Of a stretch of DNA of 64,000 nt, positions 11,541-24,528 are shown piece after piece. The notes below the pieces were generated by a model. The model made no database searches. It was not told the DNA's origin and saw only the letters and a program-made list of their open reading frames with translations. Within the stretch, counting starts at the first letter, position 1, and each line of letters starts with the position of its first letter. The stretch comes from Tetmemena sp. SeJ-2015 (Eukaryota; Ciliophora; Spirotrichea; Sporadotrichida; Oxytrichidae): contig JAJKFJ010020849.1 in the NCBI GenBank assembly GCA_027382625.1, positions 17,642 through 81,641 of the forward strand. Direction: 5' to 3'. A program made the position numbers and the translations under genes.

Positions 11541-12870
11541 TATGCTGGACTTTCAAAGAGCGGAGGAGGTTTCTATGGACTCCAGTGATTAGCGAGGAAG
11601 AAGCTTCCCTTCCCATGTTACTGAGGATGGGTAGCAGCTCTAGAGCTATCAGTTGCAGCCTGCTCCTCAACTAGCAGCAAGGGATATCAGCTAGTCTTAC
11701 AACTCTAATCCGTCAAAGGAGTCGTTGGCGATTCCAAATCACGAGTTAGAAACTAGCCAGGGAAAAGACCTTTAAACCACGGGTGGTGGAGGAGGAGTAA
11801 GACGCAGTCTTTAACTCAAGAAGCCAACTAAAGAAAAAGATATACAGTTTAGGCCAGTAAAGTAGTAAAAAGTTCTTCCTAATTTCGGGGGAGAGTCTTA
11901 AGGAAGAAGAGGAAATTTAGCTTCAGTGTTTGTAAATAACCTTGAGGTGAAAATTTCAAACACTTTCGTGAACGGATCATTTGAGTTGTAATGCTTTGCC
12001 GCACAGGTCTACTCACAGGGTAAGTTTTCACTATTTTGAGTGAAACATCTCAGTGTAGGTCTAGCAAATGATTGAGTTCGTCTAAAAGAGAGCAAATTTT
12101 AGTCAAGGAAAAAACTTCTAAAAAGATGAGGACAATGAATTCCTCTCAAACTTTGGGAGTTCTAAAAGTTCATTTGTAGCTTATTCAGCGCTTATAATTC
12201 ATTATAAATAATGGATTTTAACTTCTTGAAGGCTCTGATCATGAAATTGAGATTAGCTCTGTCTCCGAGGAGAGGCCCTAAATTGAAAACTCTTTGTCTG
12301 AGAAATTGTCCAGACTCATGAAAACTCTAGACTTGAAAAATTGCTTCTCAAGTTGCATAGCTGTCTTAAATGAGTAGACTTCAACCAAGCATGACTTGAA
12401 CGGTTACTTGTCATTTAGTCAAGAGAAAATAAGGGAGTTTTTGAAAAAGCTCAAAGAGGATCCTTTGAAGCCCCAGTTGGAGCCTCTACAATTTGATTAT
12501 GCTAATCTTAAGCCTTTGAAGACTCCACTTGCGAGGAACATGTATTTGTAGTCTCGCTAATCCTAGAATACAACTTAAGATCAGTCCATATTTGGTACCT
12601 AAACTCCTGGAAATTCGTTCTTCATTTCTCCACATTCTACTAAAAATGCCTTCAAGGGTAGAAAGTTGGAGAATCCTTTTCGAGCTACTATGAATGGCAG
12701 CTTTAACGCAACTTAGATTTCTTAAGACTATTCTCATTAGCCCTGGATTTCCAAAAGAGTGTCAATGAATTAGACTCCTTTTAACTCGAGTTTTGTGACT
12801 CCTTCTTATGAAGATGAGAGAAATAAAGTTTATAATAGCAATAGAATGGTGAAGCATATACTAAATTCTT
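11541..12870 (+). CDS. unknown, largely disordered protein
   Basis: ATG 11541 gives MLDFQRAEEVSMDSSDQRG, followed by Gln/Gly/Ser-rich sequence in which many TAG/TAA codons read as Gln. A 39-nt GT-AG intron lies near 12020-12058. A second insert near 12170-12230 precedes EIEISSVSEERPQIENSLS. A helical block (KLSRLMKTLDLKNCFSSCI) and a Ser/Asn/Thr-rich tail follow. The frame remains open into the next gene without a TGA until about 12,990, so the true 3' end is hidden, probably by an IES or MDS edge. No function is suggested. Confidence 0.55.
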
Positions 12871-12894
12871 TAATTTTAGCCATAAGTTTATAAA

Positions 12895-14054
12895 ATGAAA
12901 ATATTTCCAACTTTTAAATAAATTTCGTAGGCTACTGCATTTGGAGCTTTGGCCTTACTTTCTGCTAAATCCATTTCTCAGAATAAAGTTGATTCTTTGT
13001 GCGAGGATTCATCAGAAAATACAAAAGTCTCGATCTAAGAACCTAATAAGACAAGTAATTCAACCGATAATGAGATTAAGAAAAAGCAGAGAGTGATTGT
13101 ATTTGGAGAAGGAGTTGATGCATTAATTGCCACTCATGTAATTGGAAGCCATCCCTAATTTCAAAATCCTAATAACAACTTAGAGATATACCTTATCTAT
13201 GGGAAGAAGAATCAACTAGACTCAAGCTAACTTTAAGAAAATACTTAAAGAGAATTCGGAGGCTTCTCGTTTGCAAGAAGATTCATCCTCGATCAGTATA
13301 GAAGTAATGTCAGAGAAAAGATGTTCTTCAAATATCTCAAAGCTAAACTTCAACATCTTAACTCAGACAATAAAAATGATATTAAAATACAATAAGAAAA
13401 AGACATTCAAACATATGGGTTAGAACTTGCTCATTCCTCAGATTCACTGTAGCTATAGATTAATAAAACTAATGCTGAGAAATATCTCTAAACTTTCTTT
13501 TTTAAAACTTCATCAGACAAAATAGTAGTAGTTGAGGGAACTGTTCCATTCCTACATACCTTTGGAGATAAGGTAGGTCATTGCGAATGTGATTCTCCTC
13601 ATCTAAAATCTTTGAAAGCTTAATTAAATTTATTAGCTGATTACTTTGTAATGTGCAATAACTCTTATGGACTGCAGATTTTTAGATACGTGCGCCATTA
13701 CATTCATAAATCTGTATTTTACTAATTCCCCTCTTGATGGTCTCTACTCAATTGCTTTCTTAGTCTCTAGGTTAAACTAAAGATCAAACGAAAACTTTCG
13801 CCTACTTCTCTTCCCTGCATTCCTATCTGACACCTGATAATTTGCCTCTCCTTGGAACTTCTGCTAGATTTTCAAATCTGATTCTAAATATGGGTTGCTA
13901 AAGTTCTGATCTGAATAGCTAAATAAGAAATGCGGAAGTAGTAAGAGACCAATTACTTTCCAGTATGAATCTTGCTTCTCTCGAGGATAAAACTGCCCAG
14001 GAAGAGAGACACAAATGGGCTCAACCCTTGAAACCTAGTAGGTTTGATATTTGA
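12895..14054 (+). CDS. putative FAD/NAD-binding oxidoreductase-like protein
   Basis: ATG 12895 gives MKIFPTFKQISQATAFG, a possible organellar presequence, followed by a nucleotide-binding start VIVFGEGVDALIATHVIG, which resembles the GxGxxxxxxA beta-alpha turn of FAD-dependent enzymes. One frame loss near 13,735 (TGA 13735-13737) is bypassed if a small insert is removed. The continuing sequence (FAYFSSLHSYLTPDNLPLL and ERHKWAQPLKPSRFDI) is clearly coding and ends at TGA 14052-14054. The RHKWAQP end is loosely reminiscent of renalase-type amine oxidases. The family call is weak, and an unrelated Rossmann protein is possible. Confidence 0.5.
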
Positions 14055-14145
14055 TTGATTAATACTTGCTCCTTAATTTAATTGTTAAAAACCTTTAATT
14101 AAATGTGTAAAAAAGTAAAATCAGCCTTATTAATTTTTATTTGTA

Positions 14146-15531
14146 AATGAAAAGCAGTCTGTCAACGAAGTCTCTAATTAGCGATCGATTCGCTTTCAGT
14201 GAAAGGCAATCTACGGCTTTCTCAATTGCAACTATGGCTTAAACTTCTCGACATGCTGAGAAACCTGAGAAATGCCACAAGCCTAGGCAAACTATCTACT
14301 CGCAGATCCTTGATGTATTTACAAGCTTAGTTTTTTATTAAAGGTATATAGAAATCTGTAGCAAAATTCTTCAAACCGGTGTTGAATGAGAGAAGACAAG
14401 AAAATGCGCTACAGTCAAATCCATAAAGTCAAAAGACCACAAAAAATAATATGCCTGTTTCTGGCTGTGCACAGAGAAAGAATTTCCAAAACTGCAAGAA
14501 CCATTCAACATACGACTTGATTTAAAACTTGGAGTCCTCTAAAACATTCAGCCACACTTACAGAGGAGACCAACACCAAATACTGAGCGCCTCCTATAAT
14601 CTTCAAGACCCATCAAACAATCATTTATATCTTCTTATATTTAATTCTTATAATCTATCATGATAATCAGTTTAAGAAAGCTCTTGGCAGTATTTGCCCT
14701 TAGATATCTCAGTTCAATCCAAACTTCAATAGGTTTAGCCAGCTCAAAGACTATAATCCAGTCAAAGAGGAAAGAAGATTGAACACATTCAGAACAGGAG
14801 CGAGAAACTATTCTACTTTAGATTAACTCGACCCCAGAGCTCCAGAGTCAAAGAGAATCATTTACATTTTTATTCAAATTTATTATTTGTAAGGGAATTG
14901 TATCACAACATAAGAAGAAACTAAAGTTCGAAGAGACTCAGTATCTGAAAACTGCCTGTAGAGATAGAGAGTAATCATAACCTGAGTAGCGCACTTCAAT
15001 TAGAATATCAGCAAGATCCCAGTCCAGGACTGACACCATCCTCTAAAGACCTGATAAAAACAATAATGCTGCTGCTGAATATAACTATAGCTAAGCACGA
15101 TAAAGTTAAATGATCTCAGCTTATTTGCTATCGCCATCAAACGCTGAACTTGAAAAGTAGAGAGATTAAAGTCCAAATATCGCTCAGAGAGAGTCAAATT
15201 TCATCTAGTTCTAGAATAAGAATAGTATATTTATTAAGTAATAAGTTTTTAATTTAAGAGCGCTCTGCATACTTAGGATTAATCCAGAGATCGGTCTCTT
15301 AGCAAATCCCAGAGAGTGGAAGGATACATGAGCTCTTCATTGATGAGGGAAAGCATCAGCTATAAAGATAATGACTTAACTCATGGAATTGTGGACGTGA
15401 AAGCCATTACTCGCTCATCAACATCATTAATTCGGAATGCGGACTTCGACCAATGCAGATAAAATTAATGGAGAGCTCTGCCTTCCCCTTTGAAGGCTTC
15501 CTCGGGAAAATAAACGTTTTATATCAAATGA
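14146..15531 (+). CDS. unknown Ser/Gln-rich protein
   Basis: ATG 14146 gives MKSSLSTKSLISDRFAFSE. Coding blocks follow in several frames: VLNERRQENALQSNPQSQK, FKKALGSICPQISQFNPNF, DYNPVKEERRLNTFRTG, NLSSALQLEYQQDPSPGL and SKSQRVEGYMSSSLMRES. They are separated by AT-rich inserts (for example 14,330-14,365, 14,615-14,670 and 15,050-15,300) that are introns or IESs. Stop TGA is 15529-15531. Composition is low-complexity and disordered, with no recognised domain. The number of frame changes makes the joined protein uncertain. Confidence 0.5.
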
Positions 15532-15611
15532 ACTTCTTTTCTAACTTTTAAACATCCTTCGGCAAAATATTTGTCAATCTACTTACTACTTTATCCTTAT
15601 AATTGTCTTCC

Positions 15612-16143
15612 ATGAGTTTGAATATTCAAATAAAAGGAGTAAAGTCCTATATAAACTGCAGTAATCTTTTAAATTATATAATCAATAAAAGCAAACTTTA
15701 TCTTTCATTTACTATAAGAATAATCAAATGGCCCTGGAAAAGGAAAAGGTGGCAGAGGAAAGTCAGGAGCTGGTGGATCTGGAGCCAAGCCTGTTTCAAA
15801 GTCAGCAAAGGCAGGTCTCTAGTTCCCAGTTGGAAGAATCGCCAGATTCATGAAGCAAGGCAGATACGCAGACAGAGTTGGAGCTGGTGCTCCCGTTTAC
15901 TTAGCTGCTGTGCTCGAATATTTGGCAGCAGAAGTGCTTGAGTTGGCTGGAAACGCTGCAAGAGATAACAAGAAGACAAGAATTGTGCCAAGACACATTC
16001 AACTTGCCATCAGAAACGACGAGGAGCTCAATAAGCTCTTGAACTCAGTCACCATTGCAAGTGGAGGAGTGCTTCCTAACATTCACGTCTTCCTCCTCCC
16101 AAGAAAGGGCAAGGGTGACAAGATTGATCAGTCCGAGGAATGA
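15612..16143 (+). CDS. H2A: histone H2A
   Basis: This is a core nucleosome histone. The body from [13 protein letters not shown] (15730) through [57 protein letters not shown] and [15 protein letters not shown] to TGA 16141-16143 is unmistakable H2A. One TAG in AGLQF is Gln. The start is split: ATG-AGT at 15612-15617 would give MSGPGKGK if 15618-15729 were removed. A TCAAAT direct repeat (15626-15631, 15724-15729) marks a possible IES, but its joint is not in frame by itself. The fold is complete and the acidic-patch residues near AEVLELA are retained. Confidence 0.9.
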
Positions 16144-16277
16144 TCTATAACTACATAAGTAGTATAATCCCTATATCTCTATCTTAATTAATAACAAAAT
16201 TAATTCAAACTCACATTATACTTCTTAAAATTGAGAGAGTCTGGAAATTTATTTGAAGAAAGATTAACTAGAATAAA

Positions 16278-19200
16278 ATGAGTGAGTCGAGTTAAAGATT
16301 AGCTGGCTAACCTTAATTATCTGAGGCAATATCCTAGCATTAAATAGAAGAAGACTCTATGGATGATGGGGAACCATTTCTGAAATTGACGAATAACTCT
16401 CTGTTCACACCTCTGCCTTAAAAAGACACCTCCCCTTTGTATCTATAGGTTCGATAGGGCAGTCGCTCTCCCTTAAATGGTGGCAAACAATAATCTCAGA
16501 AGTTCAATAGACCAAGCAGGCTTGAAATATTCTCAGGTTCTTAAGATAAAATAGATGAGGAAGATGAGCTAGCTGAGCTAGGCAATAAAATTGACTAATT
16601 TATAGACGAGGGAGAATTAGTAATTGAGAACAATGAGATAAAAAGCTTCCTACCCAAGACAAATATGAATGGAAGAGATCTTTTTAGCCTCAGGCAGATT
16701 AAATAAATATGAAATAAGTTAAGACGAAGACCAGCATTCATTCTTAGCAATTTGCAATGAGTATTTAGGAAAATGAGTCCAAGAATTCGGCAAGACTAGA
16801 TAAGCATCAAACATTCATAAAGTCAAACCCTAAACTTCAATCCCAAGATGATAAAGACTAACTTAGTCAAATGAAATCCTCAGCTAGAAAAACCTTAGTG
16901 AATATTGATGTACAAATGCTTACTCCAAACTAGAATGAAAACTAAGTGAAAACTAGAAAAAGGAAAATATCTCTGAGAAGACAGATCACCATTGTTAAAT
17001 AAACATCTTCCATAAATGATAGAAGCTCTGATGGGTAAGTTTGCCTTTATTTTTAGAAATTTTAGAATGAGTCCAGCTCTATCGCATGGTAAAAACTCAG
17101 TATTCAAGTTTAGAGCAACAAACCTGCTGCATCTTTAGAAAAATTAGAGTACTTTACTCAGCCCTTCTGTTAAGAATACACCTTTACTCAAACCGTAATT
17201 CTCCTTCAAAATTTGGGAAAAATAGCAACGCCGTATTTGGAAACTTTTCGAGATAATATTCCTCAGACAGCGATGATCCTGATGAGTATCTCTCAGAGTC
17301 CGAGGAAAAGACTGTTGAACCCTCTATTCCAGTCTAAGAAGATGTGGATCCACTTTAAGAGGTAAATATATCAGTTATGCTCTTTATGAATTTTAGTATG
17401 AGACAGATCCTTTATTTCAAAAAGTGCTTGAACTGTCAAACCTAATCACTAGCCCCACACATACAGATGAGGAGAACGAAACGAATCATAACTTACTTAA
17501 AGGATTGCCTTGCTTTACAGGAAAGTGTGATCATCTCAATAAATACTTAACGAAAAGGGTAACGACCGTTTATTTAAATAATTTCATTATAGCTAGTGGA
17601 TTGTTTTGAGATTAAATTTGCAACTATGGGTGAATATCTGTTTAAGAAAGGGCAAAAAGCTGATTTCGCTTACGTGGTTCTCTATGGATAAGTTATATTC
17701 CTAGACGTTAAGTAAACTACTTTTATCAAAGGTACTGAGCCACAAACGCCTGAACTGGGAAAACTGAACTCTGCAATATCAAATACATTTCAAACTGCTC
17801 TCAGATCAAAACAGATTTTTTATTTAGCCTGGTCTCCACAAGGAATCAAGCGTCGAGAAAATTTAGCAATAAGCTCTACCAGTAGGATCCTTTAGCTCCT
17901 AAAACTACTAAAGTTGACTAAGGAACTTATATTCTGATTGAAGAGGAGATAAAGATAGCAGAGACAGGAGTAGGGGCAATGATAGGAGAAATAGCGATGA
18001 TGGATCCACAAAAAGCAACCAGACTACTTTCAGGGATGGCGAAGACTTGACTGCGTCTTTCTACTGCTTAATCATGATGCATTTGATATCCTTGTAAAGG
18101 AAAAGCAAAAGAAGCTTAACGAAGCAATGACTGAATTTCTCTTTTGAATATATTCCCAAGCTAAGTGAACTCTTCTAGTTTAAAAAAGTGTCAAAGAATG
18201 TGCATCTGCTCTTCAAGCAATAGGATATTCTAGCATTTTATATCAAGCGAGTATTTTAATTCTCAAAGATAAGGAAATCATTAGAGAAGGAGAAAAATCT
18301 GATAAGCTATATATCTTGAAGAGTGGAACTTGCTCCATGTATAAAAAAGTCTAGATGAAGGACAATCTGGGGATATCTTTTATAAAGCAAGAGAAACTTT
18401 TGAATATCGAGCAAGGAGCCATGTTTGGAGAGGGAGCCTTGATCTTTAATTAGGAGAATCAGTATACTATAACTGCGAATAATCCTGTCTAATGCTTTGT
18501 TATTACCTACAGAGATTTGTTGAGAGAGTTTAAGAGGCTAATTCATCCATTGACTGAGCATTTCTTGAAAAGGTCTGAATTTATTCAAGAAAGATAAAAA
18601 TTGCATCTCTTCGTTTTTTAATTTCTTAAAAAGAGAGCTTTTTGTAAAACAGTAGCGAAAATCTGAAAAGAAAAACTTCAATTCTAATACGCCAACATAT
18701 TTCAAGTTCATTTTTTATTCTTCAATTCAAAAGTGGAAAAAGGAGAGATGAATATATTTGTACAAAAGGACTTTAAGGTTCAAGTGAGCTCAGCTGATAA
18801 TAAGATGAAAAAGAAGCTGCAGATTTTATTTCTCAGAAAGGAACTTGAAAATTCAAAAAAAGAGAGAGAGGCGGAGATAGAGAAAAAGCTTAATGAAATT
18901 TAATAGATAATGAAGAAAGTACCAACATTTTAGAATATGGAGTTGAGTAGATAAAATCTTAGTGGATAAGGGGGAAACAGCAGACTTTTCCATTCATAAT
19001 CTGCTGCCCAAATCCTTAGTATATAGAGGAATCCTTTAATATATAACTCTTCAAAAAATTTAACTGAAGGAGGCAAGGAGCGACCATGGATCAGAATAAA
19101 TAAAAAGAGATTCCACATCTTCCAGAGAAAAAGTAATATAAGAATCTTGGAATAGGAATGTGTTTACTCCTTAACATGCTCTTAAGGATGAATATGGATA

Positions 19201-20388
19201 AATTTTAAGGCCCTTAATAAAGAATAAGCCTATGAAAAGTCAAGAATCAGAGACTAAATTTTAGATGAGAAACTTAGACAAAGGGAATCATATTAGGTCT
19301 TCGTCAATAGGAAGTCTTCAAAATACAGAGAACAATATTTTGAAATAGAGCTTTGGACAGAATACAATGTCAACTAAAATTGGCTCTGGTGAAACCCCAA
19401 GAACAGAATTACCTGAAACGAATACTAAAGACTCTCCAAATGTGCATTCTATGATTCATTTATATCAATATATATGATGTAGGAGAATTTGAAAAAAGGG
19501 AAAAAATATTCTATCTTTGAACTATACAAAGGATTTGGCTCGACATCTAAAAAGAGAACTCAATCCTAGGCAGCACTTGTGAATTTTACTAAAGGTGTTT
19601 GCAACTTAATTTTATTTAACAGCAGACTTTCTAAGCATCTGACTTCAAGGCAATAAAATAATGAGGGCGGTGATCCACAAATACCTTAAATATCATCTTC
19701 AGCTGCTCTAGCCCTTTCAAACATTTAGGATTTTCAAGGCATGAATTTACTTTTTAAGAATAATTTCGATCGCTCAAGACAGCACCACACGAGTGAAGTT
19801 CTGAACAGGCTTTTAATTTCTTAATCTCAATCCACAAAGAGTATTTATCATGCGTAATAGCAGTCAGGAGTCTCAGTCAATTCCTTCAATTTAAATGGAA
19901 GCAAAATTTAAAATCTACCTCTCAAAAGCCCAAGTTCGAATGAAATGTCGAAATTCAATCTTATGGGAGGAAATTAATAATCTCTTTTTGAGAGTAGGAC
20001 TTAGAATTAGTAATAATTTTAGAAGAAGTAATTCTAAACAGTATCAACTTTGAGCGAATCAAAGTAGTAGAGCACTTTACTCTCGAATGATGATGAATAT
20101 CAACTCTTCAGTATTCCAACTAACTCAATACAGAAAAGCTAAGCCTAAGATAGTAAAAATAGGCAAGTCCTTAAAACCAGTCAGAGTAATTTCAGCTTAC
20201 TGAAGTCAAGAAGATCCCTAAATGCTACTACTGCTCTTACCGATTAAAATACTGGAGGCTCAAGTATGGATAGGCAAGCTTTTTTCAGTAGAAGGTCAAA
20301 TAACAATAATGATTATATTTTATAAGCTTAAGAAGTACTTTAAAGATTTATCCTTTCATTGGCAAATGCTTAATTTAAATATTCATGA
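16278..20388 (+). CDS. large protein with two cyclic-nucleotide-binding domains
   Basis: ATG 16278 gives MSESSQRLAGQPQLSEA, then an acidic/Ser-rich region. At about 17,600 comes cNMP-binding domain 1 (FATMGEYLFKKGQKADFAY), with phosphate-binding cassette GEIAMMDPQKATR near 17,985. Domain 2 starts about 18,245 (KEIIREGEKSDKLYILKSG) with FGEGALIFNQENQYTITA; it lacks the usual cassette arginine. The long C-terminal part is coiled-coil and Ser/Gln/Asn-rich (for example DRSRQHHTSEVLNRLLIS), ending at TGA 20386-20388. Introns include 17,036-17,066 and 17,362-17,396. No kinase, channel or RapGEF domain is seen, so it may act as a scaffold or a PKA/PKG-like regulatory protein. Confidence 0.75.
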
Positions 20389-20423
20389 TTTAAATTCTTT
20401 ATCAACTTCTCTTTGGCATTATT

Positions 20424-23400
20424 TTCAATCGAAAGGAAGGTAATCAAGTCTCTTTCCTTCTTTTGAATAAATTATATTCAAAGTATTGATTTTTGAATAT
20501 GATTGAGTGTCCTTAACACCTAACTCAGTCTGCTTTTCTAAGTCTTCTATACTTCTCTTCCTATCTCTGAAAGTGAGAGAAGCTTTAGAAGCTCTCATTT
20601 TATTTTGAACAGCATGGACCTACACTATATCTTTGAGCACTTAGTCTCTCTGTTACTATCTTGAATTCTCTCTGCCCCTTAATTAGTCTAGTGAAACTTC
20701 TCGGATGGGCGATGTTTACTACTCTCTGTAAGAGTTAAAATAAAAATGAGCGTAGGTTTTATTGTTCATCCAAAAGATAAATAAGATATATGGCTATAAG
20801 ATATTGAGGAGTGATATGGGATGCTTAGAAGTTTCTATAAAGACCAGAGGGAAACTACGCATGAGATTGAGATTTATTCATAGCTTTTGAACCTTCTTAT
20901 TTCTATTCTCTCTTTACTTCAAAAGCTGATTTATCTTATTCTTATTAGGTATCTGGAGTTAAGAGCTTAGTTCCTTCAATGGGCATAAGTTTTGGCTTTC
21001 TGATTCTCTTCCTTACATTTTAGATAGTAGATCCTAGCACTAATTACTAATTAGAAATGCTTGCTAAAGAGGAGGATCTATTTAAATGAGATGCTTGCTA
21101 GGTATTTTAAGTTTCAAATTGATCTTGAAGTATCTTCAGATAGAATGATTTCAATTAAAAAAGAGATAATAAAACATAGTGCTGATTTTTAGTCATCATT
21201 TATGTTACCAGAGGTGAGCATTTGTTTTAGCTATCTAGTTTAGAAAGGTGTAAACTATTTAACCTAAAAGGGGAAAGGCTTCTTTTCCTTAGGTTTCTTT
21301 AGAGTCTTAAGGTCCAGAATGTTCTAATACAGATTAGAATCGAATTGATTATTCCCATCATCTGGGTTATCGAAGTAAATTTATAAAGAAGAAGTTTAAT
21401 TAAGTATGCTGTTCTTTGCTAAGCTTAATGATAAATCGGCTAAAAAATTTATGCATTATAAGTAGGCTTTGAGATATTATAGTCAAAAGACATTTGATTC
21501 AGAGATTGATTTTAAGTGTCTAATGCTTTTCCATTTTAATCTCTTGTTAACCTCCATACAGTAATACAAATCATACTACTTAAAAGAGATAAGTTTACTT
21601 AGCTATTTTAAGCGGATTATTACCTATGTAATTCCGTAGCTTGATTAATCTCTAATTTGCTCATAGACATATTTTGGGCTCTTCTGTCAGTTCTGAATTG
21701 TTAATCAAACTTTAAAGCGGCCTCTCTCCCATTTGGGCCTAGAGAAAACATTTCTGGGAATGAGTAATTCCCACCCTCAATTACTTTCCAATCATCTAAA
21801 CTCCCACTTGATCCTTCAATCTTATAAATGTCTGTAGTTTCTCTATTATTTCTGCTACTATGAGTCAACATGTTTCTATTTTTATCTTAATCACTGTCCT
21901 CTAGGAATATAAGATCCTTATTTAGCAACAGATTAGGCAAGTTTTACGAATCTTGAGGTTTATCTTCCATGTTACTCACATCTATAGAGTAGCTGCCAGT
22001 CTCTTCCGATATCTTAAAAATGGGAAAACAAATTGCAAACAAATTGATGAATGCTATATCCTTCCTTTTTCTATTACTCTTTCATGTTTCTAAAATATTT
22101 TACTGCATTATTGCTTTAAGCCATCATATTAAGAAAGAATGAATCATATGAGAGACAAGATTTTCTGGTATCTAGCCAATCATGTTAAGTTTCTCTTGGA
22201 TATTAACCCTTATTGGAAGCTGCTTTCCATTTTGTCCACCACTTTTGCTAATCCCTTGGCTAATCATTTATTATCTATAGCGAGAAAATTAAAATTTCAA
22301 AATTTTAATAGCTTTGATTGATCTAGTTTGCCCTATTTAAAGCCATCATTCCTGATTTAGGATCAAGCAATCCTTAAGTCTAATTCATTGAAATATTGCT
22401 GTTGTTGCTGTTACTAGCTATGAAACTCTATAAACTTGAGATTTAGTCATCGTTAGTTAAGCCTAATTATACGAGCAACTCATTTTTCTCCTTTTCTGTG
22501 AGGTTTTAAAAGTTCTGAAGCTATTATGTGCTTCTTAAACGCAATTAAAATATCTTTGATCCATGTTCATTAAGCTCTATATTTGGGTTTGATTAATTTA
22601 GTTGACCTAACTTCTGTTTGCTGCCCTTGAAGAGCCCTTTAAATAACCCCTAGACCCATTTCCAATGCTACCTCTGGATTTATCACTGCTTCTTTATCTT
22701 TGAGCTTCTGAAAGTTAAGGCAACTAACTAATTGAGATTACGTGGAGGGGATTTAATCCTACTGACTTACTAAGATGAGATTCAGAGTAGGCTTTTTTAA
22801 GAATAGACTAAAAGATTTATCTTATAGTATTTATCTTAGCCTCAGAGAGCATCCTCAAGCTTACAGAAAGATTTTGAACTTCTGTCTTATATTAAAATAA
22901 ACTACTTTTAAATGTCTTGAAATTAATTTGACTTTCTATTACATTATTCAAGTAGTTGAGTATATTCTGTAATCGCTGTCCATAGTCATCGACAAATTAA
23001 TCAGTCTATATCTCTTGGGACGTGATCTCTTTATAAAAAACGCTTAGCTTCTGGCCAAAAGTGCCTAAATTGCTTTTCCTATTGTGACTTGTGCTCATTC
23101 TTACTGATCTTTCAATCTATGAGCCTGTTCCTCCTCGAGAACTTTTCCTGTCAGAGAACTATATCTAATTTTAAAATTTCAATATAGTTCAGAGAGATGA
23201 GAAATTAGATCTTAGTTTTAAAGATATGCACTCTCTTCAGATTCTTCCTCAATCGCAGCCAATTCAGCATTCTGCTGATTCTTTAAAAGTGTTTTCTCAT
23301 CGTTCATTGCAGCATATTTACTCTTGATTTCATTATATTGTTCATCAGTCACTCCCGTTTATTGGATTGCTACTCCTGTGGATTTTGAATCCTTACTTAT

Positions 23401-24405
23401 CTAGTTCTATCCTAAAATATTCATAGGTTCATCACTAAGCAGTTCATGGTTTATCATATTATCTTTGCTGTCTTAAAAAATGTTTGATAATCTTATCGGA
23501 GCTTCATCATCATTCTTTTCTATAAGATAACCATCATGACTCCTAATAAAATGCTCAAATTTGATAGGTGTGCTCATTATTTTTTCTAGCTCTTCAGTTT
23601 ATTTGCGGATCTTTTCTTTAAGAATTTCATCTCTAACAAAAAAAACATAATGAACATCTGCCTCCTTATTAAATCTTGGCTTTTTTTCTTCCTTCAAAAC
23701 TGGAGTGACACTTTAGGAGGTACCACCAGGAAATTTTCCAGTTTCTTTGCTGCTCTAAGGACCAGTATTTTAGCCGATAATTAAACGGGCTTCAGAAGCG
23801 TTATTAAACTATTAAAGCTGAGCTGAATCTGCCATTAGGTTATTTTAAGGAGAATTTTTCTTGACTAATCCTGAATCATCTCTGTTTCCTTTAGGAGTTC
23901 TGTCTTTCTTAAGAAGAGCTTCATAAGCAATTTATCTTTTATCACTTGAAGAAATCCTAGGGAGTTTAATTAATTGTTTATCATAAATATCCATTTACTC
24001 ATCGTCTGAAAAATCTGGAGATGTTCTTTGAGTGATGGTTTTTCTTCTCTTGAATTGAGATGGCTTGGGAGTGGAGATGAGATTCGAGGAGGTGTTATCT
24101 TAGCTTTGCTTTATAATTGACAAGTTTGACCTCCTGGCATCTTATTTATCCTCGAGCTACTAGCTAATGAGAAGAATCTATTTCTTCAAAATCTTGGGCC
24201 CTACTGAGTATCTTTGATTGAGTTTAGCTTTCTCAAAGCTTTTTAAGTGCTGATTTTTGTACTCGACTTTGGAGTTCATAACCTATCTTACACTATCATT
24301 GGAGGATTCTGATTCAATTACAATTAATTCAAAATCTAAATTCATAAGGAGAGAGAGAATCTCGCATTTCAATTTCATTAGGTTTCTACTACTTTGTACT
24401 GTCAT
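20424..24405 (-). CDS. very long disordered protein
   Basis: ATG 24405-24403 gives MTVQSSRNLMKLKCEILSL. The minus strand stays coding to TGA about 20424, roughly 1,200 residues. It is rich in Ser, Gln, Lys and acidic residues, with helical stretches (FVRDEILKEKIRKQTEELE and AAMNDEKTLLKNQQNAELA). An intron near 23,158-23,222 separates EESAYLQ from FSDRKSSRGGTG. Other inserts change frame near 22,780, 22,600, 22,000 and 21,150. The C-terminus reads SLTFRDRKRSIEDLEKQTE and ends LDYLPFD. The plus strand is open over parts of this gene but shows the Leu/Ile/Phe-rich composition expected of an antisense shadow. No domain is recognised; a cytoskeletal role is only a guess. Confidence 0.6.
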
Positions 24406-24528
24406 TTTATCCTTCACTTTCTTTTCTCTTCTTCTCTTTTTTTATATTATGCAATTTTTCACTAATTATTTAACCATCCTTCATCAATATCACACACTGG
24501 CAAATCAAACGAGATTTGATCATATTTA

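Noticed and set aside
20756..21670. Plus-strand gene starting MSVGFIVHPKDKQDIWLQ
   Set aside because: The minus strand of the same DNA codes parts of the long disordered protein (for example LTPDTQQEQDKSAFEVKRE and DNPDDGNNQFDSNLYQ). The plus reading is Leu/Ile/Phe-rich, as expected of an antisense shadow when TAA/TAG are sense codons. A short ambiguous part remains near 21,080-21,180.
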